Shown piece after piece: positions 55,100 through 64,000 of a stretch of DNA of 64,000 nt. The notes below the pieces were generated by a model. That model did no database searches, was not told the origin of the DNA, and worked only from the letters and a program-made list of their open reading frames with translations. Both the position numbers and the translations under genes were made by a program. The stretch's first letter is position 1, and the number at the start of each line of letters is the position of its first letter. This stretch comes from Alkaliflexus imshenetskii DSM 15055 (GTDB lineage: Bacteria > Bacteroidota > Bacteroidia > Bacteroidales > Marinilabiliaceae): assembly GCF_000517065.1 (NCBI RefSeq), contig NZ_KI912105.1:1224405-1288404 (forward strand), given 5' to 3'.

Positions 55100-56461
55100 T
55101 CAGAAAACAAGTGTAAAGCGGGTTTCAACATCGGGTTCGGAATAGACATTAATAGTTCCGGAATGCAACCTCAGTATCTGACGCGACAAGCTGAGCCCTA
55201 TACCTGAACCCTGCGGCTTAGTAGAAAAAAACGGAATGAAAATTTTGTCCAGTACTTCGGGTAAAATACCTGCGCCATTGTCGGTTATCTGAATGGTAAT
55301 TTTACCCCGGCGATTTAGAAACGCCTTCATCTCAATCTCAGGAGATTCTCGTCCCTCGATGGCGTGGATTGCATTCTTCACCAAATTGATAAGCACCTGC
55401 TCAATCAATTGTTCATCGGCATAAAGCTCCAATGTAGGGGGATCAACCACAATCTTGCAGGCCACATGCTTCTCATTCATCTCCTGACGGTGAAGCTCAT
55501 AGATATTATTAAGCAACCGTGTAACCGGAAAAATATTGAAGTTTGGCGTGGGAATGCGGGTGAGATTCCGGTATGTATTCACAAAATGAATTAGCCCTTC
55601 TGTACGTTTCTGAATGGTTTGAAGAGCACTATAAATCTCCTGAAGACTCTCCACATCATCTCCACAGCTATCCTTTTCTTTAAGTGAACCTATCACATCA
55701 TCCATTAATAAGTTTACTGTAGATGAAAGCGATGAGATGGGTGTTATGGAATTCATTATCTCATGGGTTAACACCCGAATCAGTTTTTGCCATGACTCCA
55801 TCTCCTTCTCATCCAACTCATGTTGTATGTTTTTAATGGAGACCAGAATAATGGTACGGTTATGAATCTTGAACTCAGTGCCATACACCGAAAGCTGCAA
55901 ATAGTCGTCCTTTTCGCGAATTTTAACCAGAGTGTTTTCACCATGCTTTATGGTTAAAAGCCTCTGTACCAAATCAGGACTGTAGTCTCGAAGATTTTGA
56001 ATGTTATTTAGCGTTCGTACTTGAAAGAGCTTTTTAGTGGCATTGTTGATCAACTCCACCGATCCATCTTTTTGAAAAGCGATTAATGCGATACCAATAT
56101 GCTGAATCACAGTCTGCAAGTAGTGATAACTCTCCTCTTTTTCGGCACGCACCGCCTGAAAATCACCAATAACATCGTTGAAGGTCTTCTTTAAACGATT
56201 CAAGGAGTCGTCGCTGCTTTCGACCTGAAATGTTCGGGTAAAATCTGAATAACGAATAGATTGAAGAAAACTATTCAGCAGGCGGTTGGTTGAATCGGCA
56301 TGACGAATAAGTGACACTACTTGAAAAATGGCAATAACCCCAATCATGGTCAGCGTGATGGTCAGTTCGGTTTGCATCAGCAGAAATGCAAAAGCCATCA
56401 GCGTTGCCGTTAGCAGGATAATCCTGATTACTATATTGACACGAAAATTTCTAAAGGCCAT
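55100..56461 (-). CDS. NtrB/AtoS-like sensor histidine kinase
   Basis: The 453-aa kinase has two adjacent membrane segments (about 10-50) with almost no periplasmic loop, a HAMP-like linker, a PAS-like domain (about 105-200; GIALIAFQKDGSVELINNAT), HisKA with the phospho-accepting His in LTHEIMNSITP (about 230) and HATPase with NLVKNAIHAI and GSGIGLSLSRQI. With no sizeable extracellular domain it probably senses a cytoplasmic or membrane state. The gene overlaps the response regulator gene by 11 bases, so they are translationally coupled. The likely output is the sigma-54 regulator encoded just before it. Confidence 0.92.
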   Translation of the reverse strand: MAFRNFRVNIVIRIILLTATLMAFAFLLMQTELTITLTMIGVIAIFQVVSLIRHADSTNRLLNSFLQSIRYSDFTRTFQVESSDDSLNRLKKTFNDVIGDFQAVRAEKEESYHYLQTVIQHIGIALIAFQKDGSVELINNATKKLFQVRTLNNIQNLRDYSPDLVQRLLTIKHGENTLVKIREKDDYLQLSVYGTEFKIHNRTIILVSIKNIQHELDEKEMESWQKLIRVLTHEIMNSITPISSLSSTVNLLMDDVIGSLKEKDSCGDDVESLQEIYSALQTIQKRTEGLIHFVNTYRNLTRIPTPNFNIFPVTRLLNNIYELHRQEMNEKHVACKIVVDPPTLELYADEQLIEQVLINLVKNAIHAIEGRESPEIEMKAFLNRRGKITIQITDNGAGILPEVLDKIFIPFFSTKPQGSGIGLSLSRQILRLHSGTINVYSEPDVETRFTLVF

Positions 56462-57827
56462 ATTTCTCCATTCGGCGATATAGTGAAGTACGCGTCAGAC
56501 CCAATTCGTATGCGGCCTTAGATACATTCCCAAGGTTATTCTTGAGCACCTTTTCAATAATTCTTCGTTCCACTTCCTCAAGGTTGTAGGAGTCAAGTTC
56601 CATACCTTCACTGGGTGCTGATTGCACATTAAGCTGAAAATCATGTTCGGATAGCGTATCGGATTCACTCATAATAAGTGTGCGTTCAATTACGTGTTGA
56701 AATTCACGCACATTACCGGGCCATGGATAGTTTGTGAGTTTGCGAAGAACCGCGCCGCTCAATTTGTTAACCTTTTTATAGTACTTTTTGCTGTATATTT
56801 TTATGAAATGATCAGCCAACACAGGGATGTCTTCATGGCGCTCGCGCAAAGGCGGCAAATCTATCTCCACAGTGTTGATACGATAGAGTAAATCCTGACG
56901 AAAGCCCCCTTCGGCAGCCATCTGCTTTATACCCATATTGGTAGCACATATCAGACGAATATCAATAGGCTTGGGTTTGTTAGCGCCCACCCGTGTCACT
57001 TCTCTGCGCTCGAGCACAGTGAGCAACTTGGCTTGCAGAGGTAGTGACAGGTTGCCTATCTCATCGAGAAAAATGGTGCCGCCCGAGGCCAACTCAAAAC
57101 GACCGGGACGGTCAGCCTTGGCATCGGTAAAGGCTCCTTTCATGTGTCCAAATAATTCGCTTTCGAAAAGGGTTTCGCTTAAAGCACCCAAATCCACGCT
57201 GATAAATGCTTCGTCGCAACGCTTTGACTGTCTGTGCAGCGCCCGTGCCACCAACTCCTTACCTGTTCCGTTTTCACCAAGAATCAGCACATTGGCGTCG
57301 GTAGCAGCTACTTTTTGAATGGTGCTGAATACCCTTTGCATGCCGGGAGATACGCCAATGAAGTCAGCAAAAGGTTGATCCATTATACTGCTAAGTCCAA
57401 TTTGGCGCTCTTTCAACGATGACACCTCAAGGCGCGACTTGCGCAGCCTTATAGCTGACCAGATGGTAGCCAGCAACTTCTCATTTTGCCAAGGCTTAAT
57501 GATGAAATCAGATGCGCCAGCCTTAATGGCTTTAACAGACTTTTCCACATCGCCATAAGCAGTGATAAAAAGCACAACGGCAGCAGGATCTATTTCAAGA
57601 ATGCGGGCTAACCAGTCAAATCCCTCTGTGCCACTGATGGCATCCTTATTAAAATTCATGTCAAGCAGTATCACATCATAATCGTCCTCCTCCATCAACT
57701 GAGGAATATGTGAAGGGTTTGTTTCAGTCTTAATTATCTCAACATGCGGTTTTAGCAACATCTTAAGCGCAAAGAGAATGTCGGCATTGTCATCCACCGC
57801 CAATATTTTACCAATCTTATCAGCCAT
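56451..57827 (-). CDS. NtrC-type sigma-54-dependent response regulator
   Basis: The 458-aa protein has a receiver domain (phospho-acceptor D56 in VILLDMNF), an AAA+ activator domain with Walker A GENGTGKE (about 184-191), the sigma-54-contacting GAFTDA loop, Walker B GGTIFLDEIGNL and RINTVEIDLPPLRER, and a Fis-type helix-turn-helix at the end (NVSKAAYELGLTRTSLYRRMEKYGL). Phosphorylated by the overlapping kinase, it should activate sigma-54 promoters. The best candidate is at 58045-58060, in front of the divergent ABC transporter genes. It may act elsewhere as well. Confidence 0.95.
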   Translation of the reverse strand: MADKIGKILAVDDNADILFALKMLLKPHVEIIKTETNPSHIPQLMEEDDYDVILLDMNFNKDAISGTEGFDWLARILEIDPAAVVLFITAYGDVEKSVKAIKAGASDFIIKPWQNEKLLATIWSAIRLRKSRLEVSSLKERQIGLSSIMDQPFADFIGVSPGMQRVFSTIQKVAATDANVLILGENGTGKELVARALHRQSKRCDEAFISVDLGALSETLFESELFGHMKGAFTDAKADRPGRFELASGGTIFLDEIGNLSLPLQAKLLTVLERREVTRVGANKPKPIDIRLICATNMGIKQMAAEGGFRQDLLYRINTVEIDLPPLRERHEDIPVLADHFIKIYSKKYYKKVNKLSGAVLRKLTNYPWPGNVREFQHVIERTLIMSESDTLSEHDFQLNVQSAPSEGMELDSYNLEEVERRIIEKVLKNNLGNVSKAAYELGLTRTSLYRRMEKYGL

Positions 57828-58006
57828 AATAAAATAATATTAATCTGTTTATCAGATTTCGCAGGCATACTGCAGAAACCATGCAAAAAACTTCAAAAAA
57901 CAGGCAGAAGCCAATCAAATCTACAAATAAATGTTCATCTTTGGAAAAATAGCGTTCAAAAACGTACAGTTAGTTTAATTTCTAGCCACGTTTAACCGGG
58001 ATATTC

Positions 58007-58024
58007 TTAAGTTAAAAAACTTAA
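58007..58024. promoter_or_regulatory. Inverted repeat upstream of the sigma-54 promoter
   Basis: TTAAGTT and AACTTAA are perfectly complementary 7-base arms around AAAA. The repeat ends about 21 bases before the minus-24 element, closer than normal for an enhancer site, so it could instead be a site for a second regulator. Confidence 0.35.
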
Positions 58025-58044
58025 TGCCAACAAAATAGTTTCGA

Positions 58045-58060
58045 TGGCATGGTTTGTGCC
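58045..58060 (+). promoter_or_regulatory. Sigma-54 (minus-24/minus-12) promoter of the ABC transporter operon
   Basis: TGGCATGGTTTGTGCC has the invariant GG (58046-58047) and GC (58058-58059) separated by exactly 10 bases, and closely follows the consensus TGGCACG-N4-TTGCA. It points at the ABC genes and lies beside an NtrC-type activator gene. Transcription would begin near 58071. Confidence 0.7.
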
Positions 58061-58251
58061 TTATAAAAAGCAGATGATTAGAAACGATTCAACATCTGAG
58101 AGCGAAAATGGGTGTGTCGGGTTCATATTTTATTGAAAATCAATAGTAGAATTTGACATATTATATATGTAACGAGTGTATTTATTCCGAACAGCAGAAC
58201 ATAAAAACGTACGGAATCGGACATATTGCGCACGAAATCGAACATAAGCAG

Positions 58252-58935
58252 ATGATTCATACCAGAAATCTGATAAAAGTTTACCGGTCACACAATGTGG
58301 AAAACGTGGCCCTTATCAATGTCAATATCGACATTGGGGACAACGAGTTTGTATCGGTAACAGGCCCTTCCGGATGTGGCAAATCATCCCTGTTTAATAT
58401 ATTGGGATTAATGGAGACACCCGATAGCGGCGAAGTATTCTTCATGAACAGAGAGGTAAGCCAATTGCCCGACAGACAAAGACTCTTGCTTCGAAGAGGG
58501 CTTATCGGATTTGTATTCAAAGATTTTCAGCTTGTGGATGAACTCACTGTATTCGAAAACATAGAACTTCCGCTTATATATCTGGATTATTCGAAGAAAG
58601 AACGGCGCAAAATGGTACAGGACGTGCTTAACCGCTACAAAATATCACACAAATACAATGTTTATCCCTCGCACTTAACCGGATTGCAAAAGCAAATAAC
58701 GGCGCTGGCAAGGGCTACGGTTTTTAAGCCAAAACTACTTCTGGCCGACGAGCCTACCGGAAGTCTGGATTCAACTGCAGGAGGTGAAATAATGGAGCTG
58801 CTTTCCGGCATCAATGAAGATGGTATCACGATAGTACTCTTCACCAACTCGATGAACATCGCACAGCGGGCTCAACGGGTGATTCAATTGTTCGATGGCC
58901 ACGTGGTAAGTGAAGCCGGGCATTCCGGCTTATGA
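58252..58935 (+). CDS. ABC transporter ATP-binding protein with degenerate catalytic motifs
   Basis: The 227-aa protein follows the MacB/LolD branch and keeps Walker A (GPSGCGKSS, K44) and Walker B with the catalytic Glu (LLLADEPTG, E167). Other key positions differ: the Q-loop Gln is Lys (FVFKDFQL, K90), the LSGGQ signature is LTGLQ (142-146) and the H-loop His is replaced (LFTNSMN, N199). These changes predict weak or no ATP hydrolysis unless compensated. The ATG at 58252 matches the family start; the frame is open upstream to 58153 through a TTG. It precedes a permease gene by 42 bases and is probably driven by the sigma-54 promoter upstream. Confidence 0.88.
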   Translation: MIHTRNLIKVYRSHNVENVALINVNIDIGDNEFVSVTGPSGCGKSSLFNILGLMETPDSGEVFFMNREVSQLPDRQRLLLRRGLIGFVFKDFQLVDELTVFENIELPLIYLDYSKKERRKMVQDVLNRYKISHKYNVYPSHLTGLQKQITALARATVFKPKLLLADEPTGSLDSTAGGEIMELLSGINEDGITIVLFTNSMNIAQRAQRVIQLFDGHVVSEAGHSGL

Positions 58936-58977
58936 TAACAAGCAAAATATTCTGTAAGTAGCAGCAGTAACCGAATC

Positions 58978-61398
58978 ATGCGATTAACCAACTTCATAAA
59001 AACGCTCATCCGCAACATAATTCTTCACCGCGGATTCTCATTGATAAGCCTCCTGGGGTTGTCAGTGGGTATTGCCATGGGGTTACTGGTTCTGATATAC
59101 GTTTACTACGAATCAAACTACGACCGCTATCTGCCAGGCTACGAACAAATACATCGCATATATAGCTACGGAAAAATTGGTGAAGACTCCATCAGTAGCG
59201 CACTCACACCACGCCCAATTATTGGGGAGCTAAAAGATTTGACTGGGGTTGAGGCATCCACCCGATTCATTATGGCCAGCAGGAAAATTGCCGAAAGCGC
59301 ATATAACAAAACCATGGAAACATCGGTATACTATGCCGACCCACAGTTTTTCAAGGTTTTTCCATTTCGCTTTTTATTGGGAGATCCGCTCACTGCCATG
59401 AACGACGAAGATGCGCTGGTATTAACCCTTTCGGCATCGCAGAGGCTTTTTGGTTCACGAAACCCATTGGATGAAAAATTAACTTTCGACAATGGCTTAA
59501 ACTATAGGGTTTCCGGGGTTATTGCTGATGTGCCGCCCAACAGCCATTTTTCTTTCGACATAATTGCGGCGTGGCAGGCAGCTGCCCGCATGATGGATGA
59601 GAGAGAGGCACGCGGAAGCATGGAGAAACGCTGGCTCTATCTGAATTCCATCACCTATTGCCGTTTGAGTCCGGAGGTTGATCCGCTTGAAATCGCCAAA
59701 CAGATAACAGAAAGCTCAAGAGAGAAAATCAGGGAGGAACTTCTCCAATCCTTCGATGAGGAGTACGTATATCAGGACTATGTGCATCTGCAGTTCGGCA
59801 TTTCGCCAATACATGAGATATACTTGCACTCCCAACTGAGCCACGAGCAGAAGAAAGGTGCCAATCCCACATATATATTTATACTGATGGGCATTGCATT
59901 CTTTATTCTTTTAGTTACAGCCATTAACTTCATGAACCTCACAACTGCAAAGCCCTCCAGAAGGTTCAAGGAAGTTGCCGCCAGAAGGTATTTCGGCGCC
60001 TCTCGGCTCGATTTGGTATATCAGTTTTTTACCGAATCCATCGCCTACTCCTTTATTGCACTCACAATGGCCTTGGTTTTGGTTGAGCTGTTGTTGCCAC
60101 TGTTTATCCGGCTTTTTAACATCGAGATGGCGCTTCAGGGATTCGTAAAACGACCAGATTTACTCTGGATTCTGATTATCACCCTCATTACCGGAGTCAT
60201 TGCCGGAAGCTATCCTGCTCTGTTTTTCAGCGGACAAAACGCGGTTGCCATAACAAAAGGCCCGGTACGGGTTAAAAAAGCAGGCCTTATTATTCGTGGG
60301 ATACTGGTTGTGCTGCAAACCGGTATGGCCATGACATTAATTACGCTCACCATTGCCATGTATGGGCAAATACATCACCTGAAAAAACTGCCTCATGGCT
60401 GCGATCATTCAGGTGTTATTGTGCTCGAGCGAGGCACATTACAACCCGAGGAGCTGGATAAGATGAAGTTAAAACTCCGGGAACTGCCAAACATCATTCA
60501 TACGGGTGAAGCTTATACGCTTCCGGGAGAAGAGCCCAATGCCTTCTCATTCCGCAGTCCACAAGACAGTTCAATTGTGATAATACTGGATGTAAATTAT
60601 GTAGATGCCGGCTTCTTTCATACATTAGGTGTCAATCTCATCTCGGGCAGACTATTTACCGATGCCGACACAACCGACCGCTCACAAATCATCGTGAACG
60701 AAACCGCTGCGCGTCTGCTTGGTTATTTTGATGAAGACATAAGCCATTTGGAGTTGGTAAGAGGTCGTGCTTCGGGTGAAATTTACCGTTTTTCAAACAT
60801 CGGTATCATCAACGACATACATTTCGAGAGTCGTAAATACCAGGCACGCCCTATGGTATTCATGCAAAAATCGCCTGCCGTCAGAACAGACTTCCTTTTG
60901 GTGAAAATCGACAAAAATCATCAACACGAAGCATTAAATGAGATAAAAACAGCGTGGAAAAGTGAATTCAATGAAAACCCCGTGAATCATTTCCCCCTGA
61001 GCGATCGCTTTAACGATTACTATTCCGAAGAGATTCGATTTGCACGCATTGCAACTATGTTTGCCATACTTGCCTGCATTCTTGCCCTCATTGGCACCAT
61101 AGGAATGGTAACATTTGTTCTTCATTATCATCAAAAAAACATCGAAATAAAAAAAGCAATGGCTGCACCAATCGAAAAAATACTATTAGATAGTTTTGGA
61201 GGAGCCATCGGATTCATATTCATAGGTATGCTTTTAGCCATTCCATTATCCCATTTCGGCATCAGCATGTGGCTTTCAGGTTTTGAATCGGCATTTAAAC
61301 CCTCCTTCCTAATCTATTTATTTGCCATGATGCTACTCACCATTGTTTCGATACTTGTAATGTACCTCACAGGCATCCGTGAAATGAAAGAAAAATAA
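58978..61398 (+). CDS. FtsX/MacB-like permease with two MacB domains
   Basis: The 806-aa protein starts with an N-terminal membrane segment (about 18-45, SLLGLSVGIAMGLLVLIYVYY), then a periplasmic MacB-type domain with RIYSYGKIGEDSIS and VYYADPQFFKVFPFRFLLGDP. Three segments around residues 295-440 (FILMGIAFFILLVTAINFMNL, SIAYSFIALTMALV) are followed by a second MacB-type domain and three C-terminal segments. This doubled form is widespread in Bacteroidota with NtrC-type regulators. In this family the permease often works as a mechanical signal or lipid mover rather than a drug pump. It lies 42 bases after the degenerate ATPase gene and ends the operon. The cargo is unknown. Confidence 0.88.
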   Translation: MRLTNFIKTLIRNIILHRGFSLISLLGLSVGIAMGLLVLIYVYYESNYDRYLPGYEQIHRIYSYGKIGEDSISSALTPRPIIGELKDLTGVEASTRFIMASRKIAESAYNKTMETSVYYADPQFFKVFPFRFLLGDPLTAMNDEDALVLTLSASQRLFGSRNPLDEKLTFDNGLNYRVSGVIADVPPNSHFSFDIIAAWQAAARMMDEREARGSMEKRWLYLNSITYCRLSPEVDPLEIAKQITESSREKIREELLQSFDEEYVYQDYVHLQFGISPIHEIYLHSQLSHEQKKGANPTYIFILMGIAFFILLVTAINFMNLTTAKPSRRFKEVAARRYFGASRLDLVYQFFTESIAYSFIALTMALVLVELLLPLFIRLFNIEMALQGFVKRPDLLWILIITLITGVIAGSYPALFFSGQNAVAITKGPVRVKKAGLIIRGILVVLQTGMAMTLITLTIAMYGQIHHLKKLPHGCDHSGVIVLERGTLQPEELDKMKLKLRELPNIIHTGEAYTLPGEEPNAFSFRSPQDSSIVIILDVNYVDAGFFHTLGVNLISGRLFTDADTTDRSQIIVNETAARLLGYFDEDISHLELVRGRASGEIYRFSNIGIINDIHFESRKYQARPMVFMQKSPAVRTDFLLVKIDKNHQHEALNEIKTAWKSEFNENPVNHFPLSDRFNDYYSEEIRFARIATMFAILACILALIGTIGMVTFVLHYHQKNIEIKKAMAAPIEKILLDSFGGAIGFIFIGMLLAIPLSHFGISMWLSGFESAFKPSFLIYLFAMMLLTIVSILVMYLTGIREMKEK

Positions 61399-61639
61399 AA
61401 AACTACCGTCGTGCAATCCTTTTTTCTTAGCCGCTGTCAGTTAGGTTTATTAAAAAAAATCAATATATTTGCGCGATTATGAAACAAACTTGTTTACCAA
61501 CTCACAACACATCAGTGAAAATGGCAGGCAATTAGTTTCCCCGATAAACAGGGGCAGGTTATCCGACCTTAAAAATTAAAATGTTTACGGATAAAAACAT
61601 ATGTAAAAACGTTTTTAGAATAGATAAAAGAATAATCAG
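61399..61639 (+). promoter_or_regulatory. secDF leader with minus-7 box and two short hairpins
   Basis: TATATTTG at 61464-61471 fits the minus-7 consensus, giving a leader of about 160 bases before the secDF ATG. The leader can form CCCC-N8-GGGG (61539-61554) and AGGT-N6-ACCT (61556-61569). A short frame of 18 codons begins at 61479, right at the expected start site. Its meaning is unclear; no known riboswitch pattern was recognised. Confidence 0.4.
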
Positions 61640-64000
61640 ATGCAAAACAAAGGAGCGATCAGACTATTTGCCATTCTCTTGGCTTTAGTGAGTTTATACC
61701 AGTTAACTTTTACCTATCATTCGCGAAAGGTTGAAAAAGATGCCCTTCAATATGCCACCATGCGTGCAGGCGAAGAAGCATCACCTGAGATTATCCGCCG
61801 CTATGAGGTAAACTATCTGGATTCCATGGCCCATGAGACCGTTTACAACTTCCTGTTTGGGTTAAGAAAATACACCTACATGGAGTGTAAATCCAGAGAG
61901 ATAAATTTTGGTTTGGACCTCAAGGGAGGTATGAACCTCATATTAGAGGTAAAAGTAGCTGATATTATTCAGGCGCTTTCAAACTACAACCAGGACGAGA
62001 ATTTCCTAAGAGCCATTGCTCTGGCTGAAGAGCGTGAAAAAACCTCTGTTCGTGATTTCGTTTCTTTGTTTGGCGATGCCTTTCAGGATGTAGCACCCAA
62101 TGGAAGTTTGGCCGCAATTTTCAACACCGTAGAGCTGCGTGACAAAGTTAAATACGACTCCTCAAATGAGGAAGTTTTGAGAGTACTTCGCGAAGAGTCT
62201 CGTGCAGCTATCGACAATGCATTCAACATCATACGTACGCGTATCGACCGTTTTGGCGTGGTACAGCCCAACGTACAGCGCTTGCAGAAAGATGGCCAGG
62301 TGCTAATTGAGTTACCGGGTGTAACAGAACCGGAGCGCGTAAGAAACCTGCTAAAAGGTTCTGCCAGTCTTGAGTTCTGGGAAACCTATGACAATCAGGA
62401 AATATTTGAATATCTGGCACAGGCTAACAATGTGATAGCCCGCATGGAGCAAAGAACTGCGCCAGCCGAGGTTGTTACTGACACTGTGGCAGTTGCCGCA
62501 GAAACTACTGAGAGTGATCTTGGACTGCTGAGAGAAATTGAATCTGACACCGTTACCACTTCCGAAGAAGGACGTTCATTGTTTACCTTGCTGCAACCCA
62601 GCGGCCGCGCCACTGGCCCGGTAGTAGGTGTAGCATCAGGCAGGAATATGGCGCAGATTGACCAATGGCTGCAAAGCGATCAGGTTAGAGCAGTTTTGCC
62701 ACGCGACCTTCGTTTGATGTGGACTGTGAAACCTATTCCAGCATCTGACCTTCAATTCTGGGTTCCAGGCGTAGGCCAAACCCGTGAAAGTTTTTTCCAG
62801 TTGGTGGCCATTCGCTCAACAAGTTTTGATGGTCGTCCGCCACTCGAAGGCGATGCCATCACCAATGCCAGAGACAGAGTAAGCCCCACCGGTTCATTTG
62901 AAATTGAGATGTCGATGAACAGTGAAGGTGCCAAAACATGGGCACGCCTCACAAAAGCCAACATCGGTAAATCCATTGCCATTGTTTTAGATGGTTACGT
63001 TTACAGTTTCCCAACCGTACAAAACGAAATACGTGGCGGACAATCATCCATCACCGGAAACTTTAGCCCCGAAGAGGCCAAAGACTTGGCAAACATCCTG
63101 CGTTCAGGTAAACTGCCTGCTCCTGCCCGTATTGTTGAGGACACCGTAGTGGGTCCATCGTTGGGTAAAGAAGCTGTGGATGCCGGTTTAAAATCGTTCA
63201 TCTGGGCATTCTTTGTGGTTCTGCTATACATGATTATTTACTACGGTATCAAAGCTGGTATTGTAGCCGATATCGCTCTTATTGCGAACATGTTCTTTGT
63301 AATGGGTGTGCTGGCTGCTTTTAACGCCATTCTTACACTTCCCGGTATCGCTGGTATTGTATTAACGATAGGTATGTCGGTAGATGCCAACGTACTCATC
63401 TATGAACGTATCCGTGAGGAGTTGCGGGCTGGTAAAGGATTGCGACTTGCCATCTCCGATGGTTATAAAAACGCTTTCTCTGCCATCATCGATGCCAACG
63501 TAACCACCTTCTTAACTGGTCTTATCCTCTTCCTGTTTGGTACCGGACCAATTAAAGGTTTTGCCACCACATTGATGATAGGTATCGCCACCTCATTCTT
63601 CTCAGCAATATTTATAACCAGACTTGTTTACGAATGGTTACTAAACTCTAAGGTTGATGTGAGCTTTGGTTCAAAATGGACCGAGAATCTTTTCAAAAAC
63701 CTGCATATTAAATTCATGGAGAAGCGCACCACTTTCTTTATTCTTTCAGGTGCATTCATCATCATCGCAATTGGTTCTTTATCCATCCGCGGTTTAAAAC
63801 AAGGCATTGACTTTACAGGTGGTCGTACCTACGTAGTTCGATTTGCTGATAACGTAAACTCTTCTGATATTTTCTCATCAGTTGCAGCTGCATTTGAAGG
63901 AGCAAATACCGAAGTAAAAACCTTTGGTACAGCTAACCAGATTCGGATTGCAACCAACTATCTGGTTTTTGACACCGATGAGAGTGCCGATGTTATGGTT
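61640..64000 (+). CDS. secDF: SecDF protein-export fusion, 3' end cut by the window
   Basis: From the ATG at 61640 the frame is open for 787 codons to the window end. The protein is the SecD-SecF fusion typical of Bacteroidota, an inner-membrane RND-type partner of SecYEG that pulls translocating proteins using the proton gradient. Visible SecD parts are an N-terminal membrane segment, the INFGLDLKGGMNLILEV motif, the large periplasmic P1 region with TRIDRFGVVQPNVQ, and the membrane part with SVDANVLIYERIREELRAGKG. After the linker the SecF part begins with SIRGLKQGIDFTGG. About 200 residues of SecF should lie beyond the edge. A low-complexity threonine- and glutamate-rich insert in the P1 region lies near residues 275-310. 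Confidence 0.95.
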   Translation, partial: MQNKGAIRLFAILLALVSLYQLTFTYHSRKVEKDALQYATMRAGEEASPEIIRRYEVNYLDSMAHETVYNFLFGLRKYTYMECKSREINFGLDLKGGMNLILEVKVADIIQALSNYNQDENFLRAIALAEEREKTSVRDFVSLFGDAFQDVAPNGSLAAIFNTVELRDKVKYDSSNEEVLRVLREESRAAIDNAFNIIRTRIDRFGVVQPNVQRLQKDGQVLIELPGVTEPERVRNLLKGSASLEFWETYDNQEIFEYLAQANNVIARMEQRTAPAEVVTDTVAVAAETTESDLGLLREIESDTVTTSEEGRSLFTLLQPSGRATGPVVGVASGRNMAQIDQWLQSDQVRAVLPRDLRLMWTVKPIPASDLQFWVPGVGQTRESFFQLVAIRSTSFDGRPPLEGDAITNARDRVSPTGSFEIEMSMNSEGAKTWARLTKANIGKSIAIVLDGYVYSFPTVQNEIRGGQSSITGNFSPEEAKDLANILRSGKLPAPARIVEDTVVGPSLGKEAVDAGLKSFIWAFFVVLLYMIIYYGIKAGIVADIALIANMFFVMGVLAAFNAILTLPGIAGIVLTIGMSVDANVLIYERIREELRAGKGLRLAISDGYKNAFSAIIDANVTTFLTGLILFLFGTGPIKGFATTLMIGIATSFFSAIFITRLVYEWLLNSKVDVSFGSKWTENLFKNLHIKFMEKRTTFFILSGAFIIIAIGSLSIRGLKQGIDFTGGRTYVVRFADNVNSSDIFSSVAAAFEGANTEVKTFGTANQIRIATNYLVFDTDESADVMV

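Larger units (their letters stand above)
57828..58251. other. Divergent regulatory region between the NtrC-type gene and the ABC transporter
   Basis: This 424-base stretch holds a sigma-54-type promoter (58045-58060) and two inverted repeats that could be activator sites: CGTT-CAAA-AACG at 57953-57964 and TTAAGTT-AAAA-AACTTAA at 58007-58024. No gene was seen. A TTG at 58153 keeps the transporter frame open but is not the expected start. Confidence 0.65.

Noticed and set aside
58153-58251. TTG start for the degenerate ATPase
   Set aside because: The 33 extra residues have no match to the family, and the ATG at 58252 gives the usual N-terminus.
61479-61535. 18-codon leader peptide gene before secDF
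   Set aside because: The ATG coincides with the expected transcript start and the frame shows no stall motif; left as part of the leader.

Overview
The window reads as chromosomal DNA from a member of the phylum Bacteroidota (class Bacteroidia likely; order and genus cannot be fixed from the sequence). The signs are: a MurF-alanine racemase fusion, a fused SecDF, a type IX secretion (T9SS) C-terminal sorting domain on an SprB-like adhesin, a TANFOR-type secreted protein, a two-component propeller sensor kinase, a queuine tRNA transferase without the usual zinc cysteines, and several TAnnTTTG minus-7 promoter boxes. Few genes have a purine-rich ribosome binding site.

Layout. Positions 1-1855 hold a truncated CHC2/toprim primase and a divergent XRE repressor, which looks like the edge of a mobile element. 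Positions 1856-19530 are one minus-strand block of five genes encoding almost only secreted or envelope proteins: a 299-aa periplasmic protein, a 1,509-aa exported protein of unknown family, a 2,710-aa SprB-repeat adhesin with a T9SS signal, a 1,201-aa TANFOR/zincin protein with an AT-rich, toxin-like C-terminal tip, and an overlapping 141-aa membrane protein placed where an immunity gene would be. This block is the best candidate for an undescribed system. Positions 19754-23553 hold a BlaI-type repressor between two M56 (BlaR1-like) membrane peptidases that carry TonB C-terminal domains; two ACTA-N6-TAGT dyads sit in or near the promoter.

Positions 23640-39530 are mostly housekeeping: an HU-like protein, a quinone reductase-like flavoprotein, MurF-Alr, thymidine kinase, RsmI, a coiled-coil lipoprotein, a YjjG-like phosphatase, DnaB, IspE, a large sensor kinase and AsnS. 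The intergenic regions at 24.7-25.3 kb and 27.8 kb are rich in repeats.

Positions 39694-45629 form an envelope transport operon: an outer-membrane barrel, an ABC ATPase, two FtsX-like permeases, a LolA-like carrier and a GbsR/MarR regulator. An S9 peptidase, two biotin-dependent carboxylase subunits, an LptF/G permease, Tgt, a glycosyltransferase, an ECF sigma factor and RsmG follow. Positions 55100-61398 hold an NtrB/NtrC-type pair divergent from an ABC transporter that has a sigma-54-like promoter; its ATPase has lost several catalytic motifs. The window ends inside secDF.

No rRNA, tRNA, CRISPR array or complete insertion sequence was seen. A family of AGAT-rich intergenic repeats recurs at about 24.8, 27.8, 41.6 and 45.0 kb.
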